DNA of 64,000 bases from Paratrimastix pyriformis (taxonomy: Eukaryota; Preaxostyla; Paratrimastigidae): NCBI GenBank assembly GCA_027972325.1, contig JAPMOS010000027.1, positions 1 to 64,000 of the forward strand, written 5' to 3'. Each line of letters opens with the position of its first letter. Position 1 is the stretch's first letter. Positions 31,709 through 51,442 of this stretch are shown here, piece by piece. Made by a program: the position numbers and the translations under genes. The notes beneath the pieces are model-generated. The model worked only from the letters and a program-made list of their open reading frames with translations, was not told where the DNA came from and ran no database searches.

Positions 31709-34700
31709 TCACAACAAGGGATCTGTACCATTCCACCCAACCCGCGCCCCCTTCCAGCAGGTGTTGATCACCATCTCCAGAGGAGGTTTCATCTCGCTCA
31801 GGGAAACACGGCTGTTCGCTCGCAATTCAGTGGGTGGCGCTCGTGTGGCGGCATCCTTCATGTCTGTCAACGCCAAAAAGGCTACGATTGAAGAAAAAGT
31901 CGCCAGAAGAACAGACCCACAGTGAGCCGGATCTCTTCGTTCTGGCGGGCGAGAGGATCATAGTAAAACAAATCAAAACTCAGAGGCCCTTTGGCCTCAG
32001 GCTCACCCCCGGGCAAGAGCCCCATCCCATCCACCAGCGCGGAGGATGTTGAAAACAGGACGCTGAAGTGTGACTCCGAGCAAACGACCCAAACAGGGAC
32101 TTCGGGTTGTTTGTAACGATGTCCCACCTACAGGCGATACAAACGCTGGTTGGGTGGCAATGACGAGAAGGGGAATGTCGACCTTGCAGTAATTGTAAGC
32201 CTCGTGGAGGGTCAGGAAGCCGATGTGGCTCCTCGCCGCTACTCCCCTCAAAACGGTCTGGTCAACTCCTGTTTCACATCGAGAATTCAAATTCGTCCAT
32301 TGCCAAATCACCGGGGGAGGAACAGACCGCCCTCGCCCATGACCATGTTGCCGTCGAAGACGTTGGATGTGGCGCGGCCCGTCAAGAGGAGATTGACGAC
32401 TTCCTGGAGGTGCGCCCGACAGTCGCACGAAGAAGAAAAAGGAACAGGAAAGGTAATGTTCGAAATTTGAATATTGGAGGAGGTGATCCTCGGACCTGGG
32501 AGCAATACCCGTGGGAGCCGATGAAGGGGGCGGGCTGGTCCATGTCGCGCCGGATGGCCTCCACGCCTCGCGAGAGGACGACGGCAAACAAGAACAGCAG
32601 GAGTCCGCAGGGGCCGCGATACTGGTGATGACAGGCGCGCGTGAACGGATCGGTGAGTGGAGCGTTGGCGTCGCGAAGGGGCAGGAGGGACATGACGAGG
32701 GCCAGCCCAGCCCATGCGCGCGGACCAGGTTGATGTTGGCCAAGATGGCCTTCTGGAGGCCCTCCTGGCTGGGCAGGTCAACCTGACGGAGGGTATCACC
32801 CGAGTTGAGCAGCCCGGCTGGGGAGCCGTCCGTACTCCTCGTGGCGGCCATCCTGTCCGCGGGGCGGGAAAAGAGAGGGGATGGTGAAGACGAAGGCGAC
32901 AGGAGTGCACACAAGGCGGGCGTCATGAGACCCATGCGGACGACCGCCACCCCCGCCCAAGGTCAGATACTCCCCGGCCCACCCACCCCTCCCCTTGTCA
33001 AGGAAATTCCACCGACAAACGGGGTGTCCCTGACGGACGTGACAAGGCATGCCCGGCCGCCCCCGCCCGCTCGCCAGATCATCTCGGCCATGGCGGCAGC
33101 CAGGCGGCTCGCCTGCGCCTCGGCGCTCAGGGCGGCCGGGGAAGGCAGGGGGGTGAGCGACCGGGTGGCGTGGCTGCCCCCCGGGGCGTGGTAGGCGTGC
33201 CCAAGCAGGGTCGCCTGGATGGGCGCCACAAGGCCACACGGGCCGCCCTGGGGGACAGTCAGCGTACGTGCGTGCTCGATCAAATGTCTACTTGTGTGGC
33301 TCAGGAATGATAAGACGTGGCAGTGAGAGCGCTCGTGGGAGGGGTGACAGTGGTATGCATGCGTGGATGGAGGGAGGGAGTGGGAGGGGCCGCAGACGGA
33401 CCTCGGCCTGGACGAGGCCGTAGCTGAGGCGACTCTCGGTGGTGAAGACAAGCCCCTGCAGATACTCGGCCGGGAAGCCGTGACGCCCGTCGCCAAGCAC
33501 GAGCCGCTTCAAGTCCTGCCGGGTGGAGGGTGGTGGGTGATGACGACCGGATGACGGTGCTCATGATGGCTGGAGGTTGGATGGTGCCCGCGATGCTGGT
33601 GACAGTGACGGCGATGATGACGCCTGGAGGGTGGTGGTGCTGACGATGCTGATTCGGCCGGGGGCGGCCACCCATCCCCCGCCGCCGCAGCGTTCCTGCA
33701 GACCCTGAACAGCCCGGCGCTCAGCGGTGCCGCACCGCTCATGGGCGGTCCCGCCACCGCTGCTGCCATCGTCGCGCTGCCCCGGGCCGCCTCGGCCCTG
33801 CCGCCCTGCCGCTCGGCGCCGGTGGGCCCCGCCCGGGTGGAGGGGGACGGGGATGGTGTGGGTGGGGCCACCTCGAGGCTCAGATCATCGTCGGCATCGG
33901 CCACCTGGAGGAAGTCATCATTGCCCTCCGGGCCACTGGCGGATCCACCCTCGGGTGAGGATGACGTCGCCGGGGTGTCGCTGGGGCCCAGGGAGCTGCT
34001 TGGGGTCTCGCGGCCCGCGGGGTAGCGGGTGCTGCCGGTGCGACGGGGGGCTGCGGCGGTGGCGGGCTGGTGGAGAAGGAGGGAGGCCGATGACTGCCCG
34101 CTCCCCGCATCACCAACAGACACTCTCCATGCGCGGATGGGATGGTGTCCCGCCCCGGCGTGGTGCGCAAACGACACTCATCTCAACAAGAAGCAGACAA
34201 TCCAAGATGCTTCAACGGGACCCGAGCCTGCTCCACGCTGCTCAATCACACCCCAAGGCGAAGGCGGCAGCACAAACCGCCCCACCCATGGGAATGGGAA
34301 TGGGGGACATCACCGCGGGACGGACCTCATCCCTGGTGATCCCGGCCGAGGTGGCTGGACGCAAGCCACTCGCCGCCGGCGCGGCCCCCAATGGGCCGCC
34401 GCTCTCGTCATCCACCACCGTCTCGCGGACTCCGCCTGCCCCGCCCCGGCCGCCCCGCCGTGCGGGTGCGATGTGGGCACCGGGTGGGCCGCCGGGTCCC
34501 GATGTCAGGTCGCCCAGCAGGTGGAAGCGGGGGCTCAGCAAGGGGCTCTTGGGCCGCTCCACGGGCTGGGGGATGATGATGATGATGATGATGATGCCTG
34601 AACGATGGTTGGATAATGAAGACAGTGATGACAATGATGATGGTGGGGGGTGGGGGGAGAAGCGGTGGTGGGTGACGGGCGGAGATGCAGGCGGACCGGG

Positions 34701-36126
34701 GGCATGACCACCAGCGCGGCCGGTTCGCCCTGCTCCTCCGCCGCGGGCGGGGGCCGCATACCCAAGCCGCCCATGAGCCCCGCCTGCTGCTGGGAGCGGC
34801 GCAATGTGGGCAGGGCCGTGCCAGCACGCGGGGTCCATTCCGAGGCGGCTGCCGGACGAGTGGCGGGCTGCTCGGGGGCGAACTCAAGCGGGTCGGCCAG
34901 GGAGGGGCTCCGGGCCGAGAGGGGCCGCTGCTGGGGGCCATGGTGGCTCGCGGGACGCCGGGAGGACGACAGGGCGGTGAAACCGGCTGGCCAGATGACC
35001 ACCGAGTCGAGGGGAAAGGGGCGGTGGGGGGGGGGGGGGGGTATCGGAGTGATGCGTGATGGGAACGGCGGGCAACGTGCGGTCACATTGGCCGGCAGAT
35101 TGATCTGCCATCCCACAGCGATTTGTCTCCGGATGTCAATCCGCCGAAAATGAGAGCGGGGAGGGAGGAAGGAGCCGGGGGCTGAGGGGCTGGGCGGGGG
35201 GCCTGGGCGGACCGGCCGGGTCCTCCGCCTGGTGGCGAGGCGAGCGGGCCAGCCGGGGCGAGGTGGTCGGGGGCAGGGCAGGGGTCGCCCCCACAGCCAT
35301 TGCAGTGGCCGCCCCGGCGAGTCCACTGGCCGATGAGGCCGCCAACGGGGCGTCGCGAGACCGACGGGAGCTCGCGGGGCGCTGGACGGGGGTGAGGCGG
35401 CGTCAAGGAGATGAGTCGGGTTATGCACTTCACTGGACCCTTCCACCACGCATCCCGCTGGATGAAAACGGACTCGGGACACGGGGGCAGGGCCACCCGC
35501 CGCCTGGGCCTCGTCATCGACCGCAGCCTCGTCGCCCGCCCGCACTGAGGCCCCCCAGAAGGTCGCCGGGGCAGGGGCGGTCCCCGGGACGCCCGCGGAG
35601 GGCACCGTCAGGGAGGATGTGGCTGCTGGCTCAATCCGGGAGTGGCGGGACGGTGGTCGGGTGAGCTTGGCGGGCGCCGCGGAGGGACCCGTGTCGGGCG
35701 GCCCGAAGGCCAGCGCATCGGCCGTCGACGGCTATGACCGGGGTGAGTCAGAAGAAACCACTCGGTCTCGGTCGAAGACAGACCCGCTTCACTTGTGTGG
35801 AAACAGCAGGTTGGTGGGCCTCGGTGACTGAATGATGACGAGGACGTGTGAGATGACCGACGAGAAGGCTGATGGGGCCGACCTGAGCCTGAACAAAACG
35901 TGTCGACCAGAACCTCAATCATACTCGCGTAAGGGACGGGCTTTTCCTTGTTCATCTTCATTTGCCGCTCCAGGTGGAGCTCACGGCAGAGTTGGAGACG
36001 ATTTGAGATCGCATCAGGGCCCCTAGGACGTTCCTCGTCCAGTTTTTGGAGAGTTTCCTTTAATCCATGTCTAGATAGATATTCACGAATCAGAGCCTCA
36101 GTGATTCGCCGGTTTTGAGCCTCCAA
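31709..36126 (-). CDS. MINDY4: MINDY4 (FAM188B)-type deubiquitinase
   Basis: A minus-strand gene whose family cleaves K48-linked polyubiquitin. The N-terminus (36126-~35930) matches the MINDY4 LisH-like head: ITEALIREYLSRHGLKETL, then DEERPR and NRLQLCRELHLE. A long Pro/Ala-rich linker follows (35750-33560). The catalytic domain starts near 33500 (GDGRHGFPAEYLQG, RLSYGLVQ). The active-site block VPQGGPCGLVAPIQA lies near 33260 (catalytic Cys in GPCG). Later come LLFLFAVVLSRGVEAIRRDM, GSHGYCSQ, VVNLLLTGRATSNVFDG, RGVAARSHIGFLTLHEAYN and PVWVVCSESHFSVLF, with the catalytic His in SESHF. The last exon ends EMVINTCWKGARVGWNG before a stop at 31709. All signature blocks are present. The gene starts 105 bp from the divergent ERCC6L2-like gene. 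Confidence 0.92.
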
Positions 36127-36231
36127 CTCTTTGAGCAGTTTGGCACTTCGAAAAACAGGATAGCTTCTTCGAACGGTGGCGTGATGGGCTCAGTTGCCTT
36201 TCAAACTGTTTGAAATCCGGGTGCCCTCGAC
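36127..36231. promoter_or_regulatory. Candidate bidirectional promoter, MINDY4 / ERCC6L2-like
   Basis: Only 105 bp separate the two divergent start codons, in AT-richer DNA than the gene bodies. No named element was recognised. Confidence 0.4.
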
Positions 36232-44995
<8,764 letters not shown>

Positions 44996-45271
44996 GAAGG
45001 CTCCCCCACGGACGCAGAAAACAGCCCGTTGCGCTGCCGCTGCATAATAATCTGTATTTGTGCCTGTTCCCCATACCGCGTTCCCTTTTTCTTCTTCGTC
45101 TTGGCTGCACGTTTGCCCCTCCGGGCGAGAAGCAAAGGACGCATGGGTGGACATCCCCCCGGGAGGTTGGAAGAGCACCACGGGGAGGGGGCGACACCGG
45201 AGGATGGTGCCCGAAACCGATGATCCCGGCATCCAACTCCAAATAAATACCTACAGCCGGCATGGCCGGGG

Positions 45272-45885
45272 TTAGAGCGTCTCCTTGGTGTCGTCCTTCC
45301 CCAGCCGGTCGGTCAGCCTCTCGAGGTCGTGGAGCAGGTCCAGCAACGGCGACTCGCCCTTCCTCAGGTCGACATCGTAGTCAACACAGAGCAACTCATG
45401 GCCGGACTCGTCCGTCACGACGACATGCCCCCGGTAGCGGCCGCTCGGCATCAGCCACGGGACCCCCATAGAGGTCTCAAAGGCGAAGGGGCCCGCGGGG
45501 AACGGGCAAGATTGGCCACCGATCCCCACAAAGGCTAGACGCATAGGAAACCCCAATCGGAGGGAAAGACCCATGCGGTGCGACACAGACTGCAGAGACC
45601 AGGATGAAAGGTGAGGCCATTTTCCATCTCGCCAAATCTCATCGAGAATTCGGCAGTTCCTCCAGTAACAGCCTTCGAAAGATTACCCGTGAGGGAGATG
45701 GAGACTGGCTGACCCACGGTGGGCGAAAGGGGAGATATCCGGAGGTGTCCCAAAGCAAAAATGGTCGAATCACCGCCACACACATTCCAAAATGGCAGTT
45801 CGGCATTTTGCACTGATTCATCAGCAAAAACAAGAGAGAAAAAGACGAGGAGGAAGTTTAGCAACATCACGACTTTGCCTCCCAT
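45272..45885 (-). CDS. ML-domain (MD-2/NPC2-like) secreted lipid-binding protein, minus-strand copy
   Basis: Two-exon gene. A signal peptide (MLLNFLLVFFSLVFA) starts the ML domain: FWNVCGG, LRISPLSPTVGQPVSISLTG, then after one intron (donor GTCTCT near 45597) SCPFPAGPF and RYRGHVVVTDESGHELLCVD. Cys positions match the NPC2-like disulfide pattern. Family members carry sterols or phospholipids in the lysosome or outside the cell. The C-terminal ~25 residues are helical and charged. It forms a head-to-head pair with a paralogue starting 54 bp away. The ATG at 45885 gives a good signal peptide. Confidence 0.88.
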
Positions 45886-45939
45886 CCCCAATTGGGGATT
45901 CAAACAACGAGCTGTCATGTTATTCGCATCCATCGCCTC
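45886..45939. promoter_or_regulatory. 54-bp spacer between divergent ML genes
   Basis: The two start codons are only 54 bp apart, so both promoters must overlap each other or the 5' coding ends. No motif was recognised. Confidence 0.4.
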
Positions 45940-46468
45940 ATGAAGATGTGGTGTGCGTTCCTCCTCCTCTGTCTTTCTCCGGCCATTTTGGCTGATTCTG
46001 TCCCGGAAAAATCCGAGACACCCTTTTGGAAGTCCTGTGGAAAGTCCGACAAATTCCAGATTGATCGCCTCGTTGTTTATCCGAACCCTCCAGTGATTGG
46101 AGAATCCGTAACTATTTTCCTCAACGGAACACTGAATAGCTCCGTCAAGTCGGGTACGGTTGATTTCCTGGTCAAATTCATGGGCGTCAAGCTTCTCAAT
46201 CTGCATAAGGACCTGTGTGGTCTGATCTCCCCCTTACCCTGTCTTCACAGCGGGTTTCCGCAATGTGGGATAAGAATATTTAGGCCAAGCCTCTAAGTAT
46301 AAGTGCCCCGTCCCCGCGGGACCCTTCTCCCTGAACGAGACAATCTCCGTGCCGAAGGTCACCCCACAGGGGCGGTACAGCGGCCGGCTGAGCGTTGAAG
46401 ACGAGTCCACCGCGCCACTTCTCTGCCTCGACTTTGATTTTATGATGAAGAAGCCCACGAATAACTGA
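45940..46468 (+). CDS. ML-domain (MD-2/NPC2-like) secreted lipid-binding protein, plus-strand copy
   Basis: Two exons. Signal peptide MKMWCAFLLLCLSPAILA; then FWKSCGKSDKFQIDRLVVYP, NPPVIGESVTIFLNG and NLHKDLC. After an intron (donor GTCTGA near 46221, acceptor near 46290) comes KCPVPAGPFSL, GRYSGRLSVEDES and LLCLDFDF. The stop is at 46466-46468. It is clearly paralogous to the divergent neighbour, with the same intron position just before the CPxPAGPF block. It ends shortly after the domain and lacks the neighbour's charged tail. Confidence 0.88.
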
Positions 46469-46739
46469 CCGAGTTACTTTCTGCTTTTCTCTTTCTCCCT
46501 CAGCCCTCAGACTCCGATGATGAAGACGAAGAATGCGGTGGTTCTTATTCCTTGTCCACTCATCAATTCACAAATGGGGGAGGGGGAGAACACGCGGGAA
46601 AAGGAAAATGAAAAGGGAAGGAGAAGACACTCAAACAGGAAGCACTTCACCCGCGTAAAAACGAGAATAGAATAATCTGCCCACGCTCGGAGAGTATGAT
46701 ACAAAAAAGAACAAGAAATTAGATCTACACGCCCCGGGG

Positions 46740-48654
46740 TTACATGCGCCCCATCTGCACGATCGACAACGCCCGACGGCGCTCCTCTTTCCACAAAAGG
46801 ATCGACAGGCCAAGCCCGCAGGCCGCGACGGACGTGGTGATGAGCATCGGGACCAGGTAGCCGCCAAGTCGGTCGTAGAGCCAGCCCACAAGGTAGTTCA
46901 GCCCGACCACGCCGAAACCAAGCCCCAGCTGCGAGACGCCTGCTCCGGCGGTGGTGTTGGAGGTGGTGTTGGTGGTGGCAACGAATGAGGTGGTTGTTGA
47001 CATGGACTCCTCCACCCCGGCACCATACACAGACAGACCATAGTGGACCCCCATGCTGGCCTCGCCGTACCAGAGGGAGATGACGGCCGGAAACAGGGCG
47101 AAGTTGGCCCCGAACGAGCAGACGGCCAGCGATCCGAGGATCAGCACCGCCCAATCGGAGCGGCCAATCAAGAAGGTCATCGCCCCGAAGCAGGCCACCA
47201 TCACCCCGCAGCACACGCTGATCAAGACCGACTGGCGGACGCCCCGGAAGCGGTACGGGGCTGTCAGGCCGGGGGATGTAGCCAGGAACGCATCGGGATC
47301 GTCCGGAATTTGCAGCGGCACCGCCCGGTACGCGGCTGCGTTCGAAAGCGCGCCTGCGGGTGCGCCACACGTGCGCGTGGAGATCGTCAGAGGGCCGCGC
47401 GTCGCCGTGCGGGTTGTGCGCATTGTGTGTCGCGGTGCGGGTTGTGCGTCGTGCGCGTTCTCTGTCTGATGTGTGGCATCCACTGTTGTCCGCCTGTGGC
47501 ACCCATCGGGCGACCCATGGCGATGGTGTGCGCAGGGCGGGGGAAGTGAGTGCGGACCGATGAGAATCCGGCCGGCCGCGTTGAAGATGCTCTGCGAGAT
47601 CACGGCCCAGAAGCGCATGTCGGGGCTCACGAAGAGGCCCACGTGGTTGATGATCACCTGCGATGTGCATGTTGGGTACATGTCGGGTGCATGTTGGGTG
47701 CATGTTGGGTGCGTGTCTGGAGGGCAGACGTGTGGGGGCAGGCGTCCTGCGGCAGTTTCCGGGGTACTACAGACCATGGACGAGGACTGGGCCAGGAGAA
47801 GCACCAGAAAGATCACCCAGAAGCTCCATTGGGTGAAAGCCTTCTTGCGAAACCACATCTGAAGGGTCCCGCCTCGCCCGAAAAACCGCTGGTTGGCCGG
47901 GGAGTCGTCGGAGGACATGCCGAACAGATCCTCCTGCGCGTTGATACTCAGGGACAGCAGGGGCATCTTGTCGGGGGCCGGGGCCGGGGGGAATGTCCAC
48001 AGGCAGAGCAGCCCGCTGGCCCAGACACCCAGCATGAAGAACGACAGAAACTCGAAGAAGCCGCGCGCATCCGAGCCGCCGAACCCGAACCGAAAGAGAA
48101 ACACCATGCCGGCGCTGGAGAGCCCCAAGAACCCCAGGAGGGAGCCCACCACCAGGCTCCGGCGACGCGCTCCCAAGTTGATCACGTTGGGTACGAGGCT
48201 GCTGTTGAATGATGTGCAGGAACTCATTCCAACGAGAAAATAAAAACTATCGATGGGCGCGAGAGCGTGAATGTTGGTATGCGCTCGGAGCGTCTGCGGA
48301 CCAGCAATAAAGGCTTGAGTTGGCGGGAACGGGGGGTTCCGACCCGCCAGCCGTGGGGAAGGCGAGCGACATCAAGAAGAAGCCCGTGAAAGCAAATAGT
48401 CCGGCGGCGGGAGAAACAAAACGGCCGCCAAATGTATCCACAGCAAGTCCAGAAAGAAAAGAGGTCATCCAGTTCCCGAGGTTCCCGCAGGCTCCGACCA
48501 AATCGAGCTGGGCTTGGGTCCAGCCGAACTGCTGTTTGACCACGGGAGCCCAAAACGAAAAAGAATAAAGAAGCCCACAGCAAAGCATAGAAAGGCATCC
48601 ATAGCAATAGGTGAGCGCCTTCAATAATCTCACGGCGGTCTCGGGAATGCGCAT
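46740..48654 (-). CDS. Major facilitator superfamily transporter, nodulin-like type
   Basis: Multi-span transporter on the minus strand. The first exon (48654-~48335) gives TM1-3 with GACGNLGNWMTSFLSGLAVDTFGGR, the family's loop 2-3 region. The next (from ~48245) reads VGMSSCTSFNSSLVPNVINL and continues through TM4-6. A ~140-bp intron with tgcatgttgggt repeats splits QSSSM from VIINHVGLFV. A longer intron (~47560-47255) precedes the C-terminal TM7-12 exon (RQSVLISVCCGVM ... ILLWKEERRR). The stop is at 46740. The set resembles nodulin-like/monocarboxylate-type MFS carriers; the substrate is not predictable. It is divergent from the SDR gene, 114 bp away. Confidence 0.8.
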
Positions 48655-48768
48655 CTCGCTCGTCGCACGGGGGATAGCGGAAGGAACCCACGGGAATTAG
48701 AATCACGACGGCATCTTTTCTTGTTGCGGCAGTGGCAGGGGTTTTCCTCGCCTGGATCGCGCTAAATC

Positions 48769-49952
48769 GTGAACCACGGACGAACACTTTACCACTCATC
48801 ACTATTGACCCGGATATTTCTGATGAAGCTCGAAGAGCAGGTCTTGATCCACAATCCGGTCTTTGCCAACCTCTTTCTCCAAGGACCGGTGCTTGTTTTG
48901 GGTAGTGGTGGGTTGATCGGTCGTGCTTTAACGGAGTGGCTCCACCTTCGCAATTTCACTGTCCTCGAAGTCAAAGGCCGGGCGCACATCGATCTCCGAA
49001 TACCCCATTCTCTTGACCAGTTCAAGTCGGCCATGATTTCCCCGTCTTCATTCCCCCAATTCCCTTTAGTTCATCCAATGTACAGTATGTATTCTTCCTG
49101 GCTGCGGAGGTGGGTGGCGCTCGTTTCCTGGAGAACCCTCACCGGCAGCTGGATATCATCGAAAATAACCTCCGGTCAGCCCGCCTCGCCTGGGGAATGT
49201 CTTCACTCCCCCTAGTATTTATCAGAACGTCTTTCCCTGGTTGGAGTCCCGGGGCATCCCATTTCTCTTCACCAGTTCTTACATGCAGCACATGGTCCGC
49301 CATCCCGGGGCCGGGGGATGTAGGCGCGCTCGCTCCTTCCGACGTCGTTCCGCTGTAGGGCAATTCGTATGGCGTCATCAAGCGACTCGGGGAGACCTGG
49401 ATCAAGGAGCTTTCCTCGAGCGTCCGAAACGCCTCCCTCCCTGACCAGCTCTCCCGTCCGACCCTTGCCTCTCGGACCGGGGGGCGGGTGGCCCGGTTTT
49501 ACAATGTCTACGACGTGGAGACACGAGGGGGCGAGCGGAGACACGTGATTAACGATTGGGTTGACGGATGCCACCGCTCCGGCCGGGTGGTCAGTCGGTC
49601 CGATGGCACGGAGATCCGGCAGGTCTGCTCCTCCGCCCGGGGGTTTCGACGCGATCGGCACTCGTAGTTTCTCCACGCCTCCGACGCTGCCCAAGCGTTG
49701 GGTCTCATGATGTTGCTTCACAAACACCTCGAACCTGTCACAGACGTCGCAAGCGGTCGCTGGGTCTGCCCTCCCTGGGTGGACGTCCCCACCGACACTC
49801 ATCATGTATGCCAGGTGACTCTTCGACAGCTCGCCGACGAAATGCAACAAGTTCTCCCTGATTCATGTACGTTCCATTTTGACCAAGGCGTTGTCTGTCT
49901 TCTTTCCGTGTCAATCCCACTGACGATGAGCCGGGATTCTTTTTTGTGGTAG
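48769..49952 (+). CDS. Extended SDR (NAD-dependent epimerase/dehydratase-like)
   Basis: Five or more exons encode an extended short-chain dehydrogenase. VLVLGSGGLIGRAL (near 48890) is the Rossmann GxxGxxG motif. VFFLAAEVGG (near 49090) is the core strand with LAA. FLFTSSYMQHM carries the catalytic Ser, and SYGVIKRLGETW (near 49370) the YxxxK pair. RVARFYNVYDVET and FLHASDAAQAL follow, as in sugar-nucleotide epimerases. Donors are GTCGGC, GTCAGC, GTCCGC and GTCTGC. A sugar-nucleotide substrate is likely but unproven. Either the ATG at 48769 or the in-frame one at 48823 could be the start. Confidence 0.8.
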
Positions 49953-50118
49953 CTCGCCCCCGCCCGCGAGAGACTTGACCCTCGCCAGGATAGCCTTCTC
50001 TACCATTATTTCCGGCCCAGCGTCACATTGCGGGATGGCTTGCGACGGATTGCCCAAGATGAATACGCCAGGAAGACACGATGATAAATTCAGAAGAAGT
50101 ATATCTGCGCTTGCCGAA

Positions 50119-50301
50119 TTAGACAAGCGACGGCAGCACCGCAGCAGAGCGGAGCTGGGACGGAGGAAGTTCACGCGGTTTGGGGAAGCGGGTGCACATC
50201 CCTTGCCGAAACATGATTCCCGCGAAGACAAAGCAGACAATAACCAGCGCACCAGAGGTGCAGCCAAGCAGGGTCCATTCGAGGACAGTTAATCCCGGCA
50301 T
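50119..50301 (-). CDS. Small single-pass membrane protein, hypothetical
   Basis: A 60-residue ORF starting MPGLTVLEW, with one strong TM segment (LLGCTSGALVIVCFVFAGIMF) and a short basic C-terminus. It may be the first exon of a longer gene, because another open stretch follows on the same strand at 50110-49915. I do not recognise it. It lies downstream of the SDR gene, in convergent orientation. Confidence 0.35.
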   Translation of the reverse strand: MPGLTVLEWTLLGCTSGALVIVCFVFAGIMFRQGMCTRFPKPRELPPSQLRSAAVLPSLV

Positions 50302-50339
50302 TTTTTGGACGGGGATTGAAGCAGGAGCTGTGTGTGGTG

Positions 50340-50390
50340 TGTGTGTGTGTGTGTGTGGGGGGGGGGGAGGGAGGGAGGGAGGGAGGAGGA
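50340..50390 (+). repeat. (GT)n, poly-G and (GGGA)n composite
   Basis: A short GT run followed by a G run and ggga repeats, in the 5' region of the small membrane-protein ORF. Confidence 0.85.
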
Positions 50391-50695
50391 GGTCAGCCCG
50401 ATCGAGGAAATTCCAACAGACCACTCTTCATATCTTCGTCACGACTATCACCTCTCTCTTCCTTTATTGTGGGAGCGCGCGTCCCAACGAGAGGGGGGGC
50501 CCCCACACCGCCATCAAGTTTCCCGGTGGGATGAACTCCGACCGAAACGGTAATAAGGAGAGCCCACAACAATAGGAAACGAAAATGGAGAAAGGGTTGT
50601 TGCATGAGAAGTTAGTCCCCTGTGGTTGCGAGGCTTCCGGCTACTTAGCCTTGAGAACCCAATTATTGTCGGATTGAGACGCTTGCCGGGTGATG

Positions 50696-51283
50696 GCGCT
50701 CGAAGTGTGTAAGTGGCGAGTCTGGCGTTTTTGTGCCTCTCGTTGTAACTTTTCCATTTCATTCTTCCAGTTGGAAGGTTGTGACTGGAGCGGCTCGCAT
50801 TCAGCCCTCCTTGAGCACGAAGACGAATGCCCCTACCAGATTGTTCGCTGCCCGAACGCTGGCTGTGAATCAACTATGCATAAACGAGAATTAGAAGGTT
50901 TACCACCGATCAAAGTGAATTTTTTCAGTTTTCTTCTCAGCCCATAGGGCTCGATGCGAACTTGCCGCCGTCCCTGCCGAGCTTCCAGTCTGACATTTTT
51001 CGTCCTCGCTCATGTTCGCTGGCTATAGTTCACGCGCAAAATCATGATTCCATCTCGGGAACACCCCGAAATGAATTTTATCGGGATGTTGTTGGGCCCA
51101 CGCGGGGTTGTGCTCAAGATGATTGAGAACGACTCTGGGACCAAGGTGGCCATTCGTGGGAAGCCGGCAACTCGTGATGTGAATGACAGTGATGAGTTGC
51201 ATGTGTTGATTCGCGGCCCCTCGGAGGAGGCGGTGGAGAAGGCCGCCGGGATGGTCCTCTCGATTATCACGCCTCCGTCGTGA
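50696..51283 (+). CDS. KH-domain protein (SF1/BBP-type KH) with upstream TRAF-like zinc finger
   Basis: The final exon (~51032-51283) encodes IPSREHPEMNFIGMLLGPRG and then AIRGKPATRD and LHVLIRGPSEEAVEKA. This closely resembles the KH domain of branchpoint-binding protein SF1, including the GPRG loop. Upstream, after short introns, an exon at ~50771-50915 reads CDWSGSHSALLEHEDECPY and RCPNAGCESTMHKRE, a TRAF-type zinc-finger pattern. Splicing between them is plausible (short AT-rich introns near 50916-50948 and 50990-51030) but not proven, so this may be one fusion gene or two adjacent remnants. The protein stops right after the KH domain, lacking the zinc knuckles and Pro-rich tail of SF1. 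Confidence 0.55.
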
Positions 51284-51442
51284 TGATGTGCCGCATCCTG
51301 CAGATATGGAGGCAGTAATTTAGATGCAGTGCCTCTTTGATATGTATCCGCTCCGCTCTGCGCAGTCGTGCAAATTACTCTTTTCGAACAACGGGGAGGA
51401 AATGAATCTCACGCCTCACGCCTCCGTCTGCATCCCCAATGC

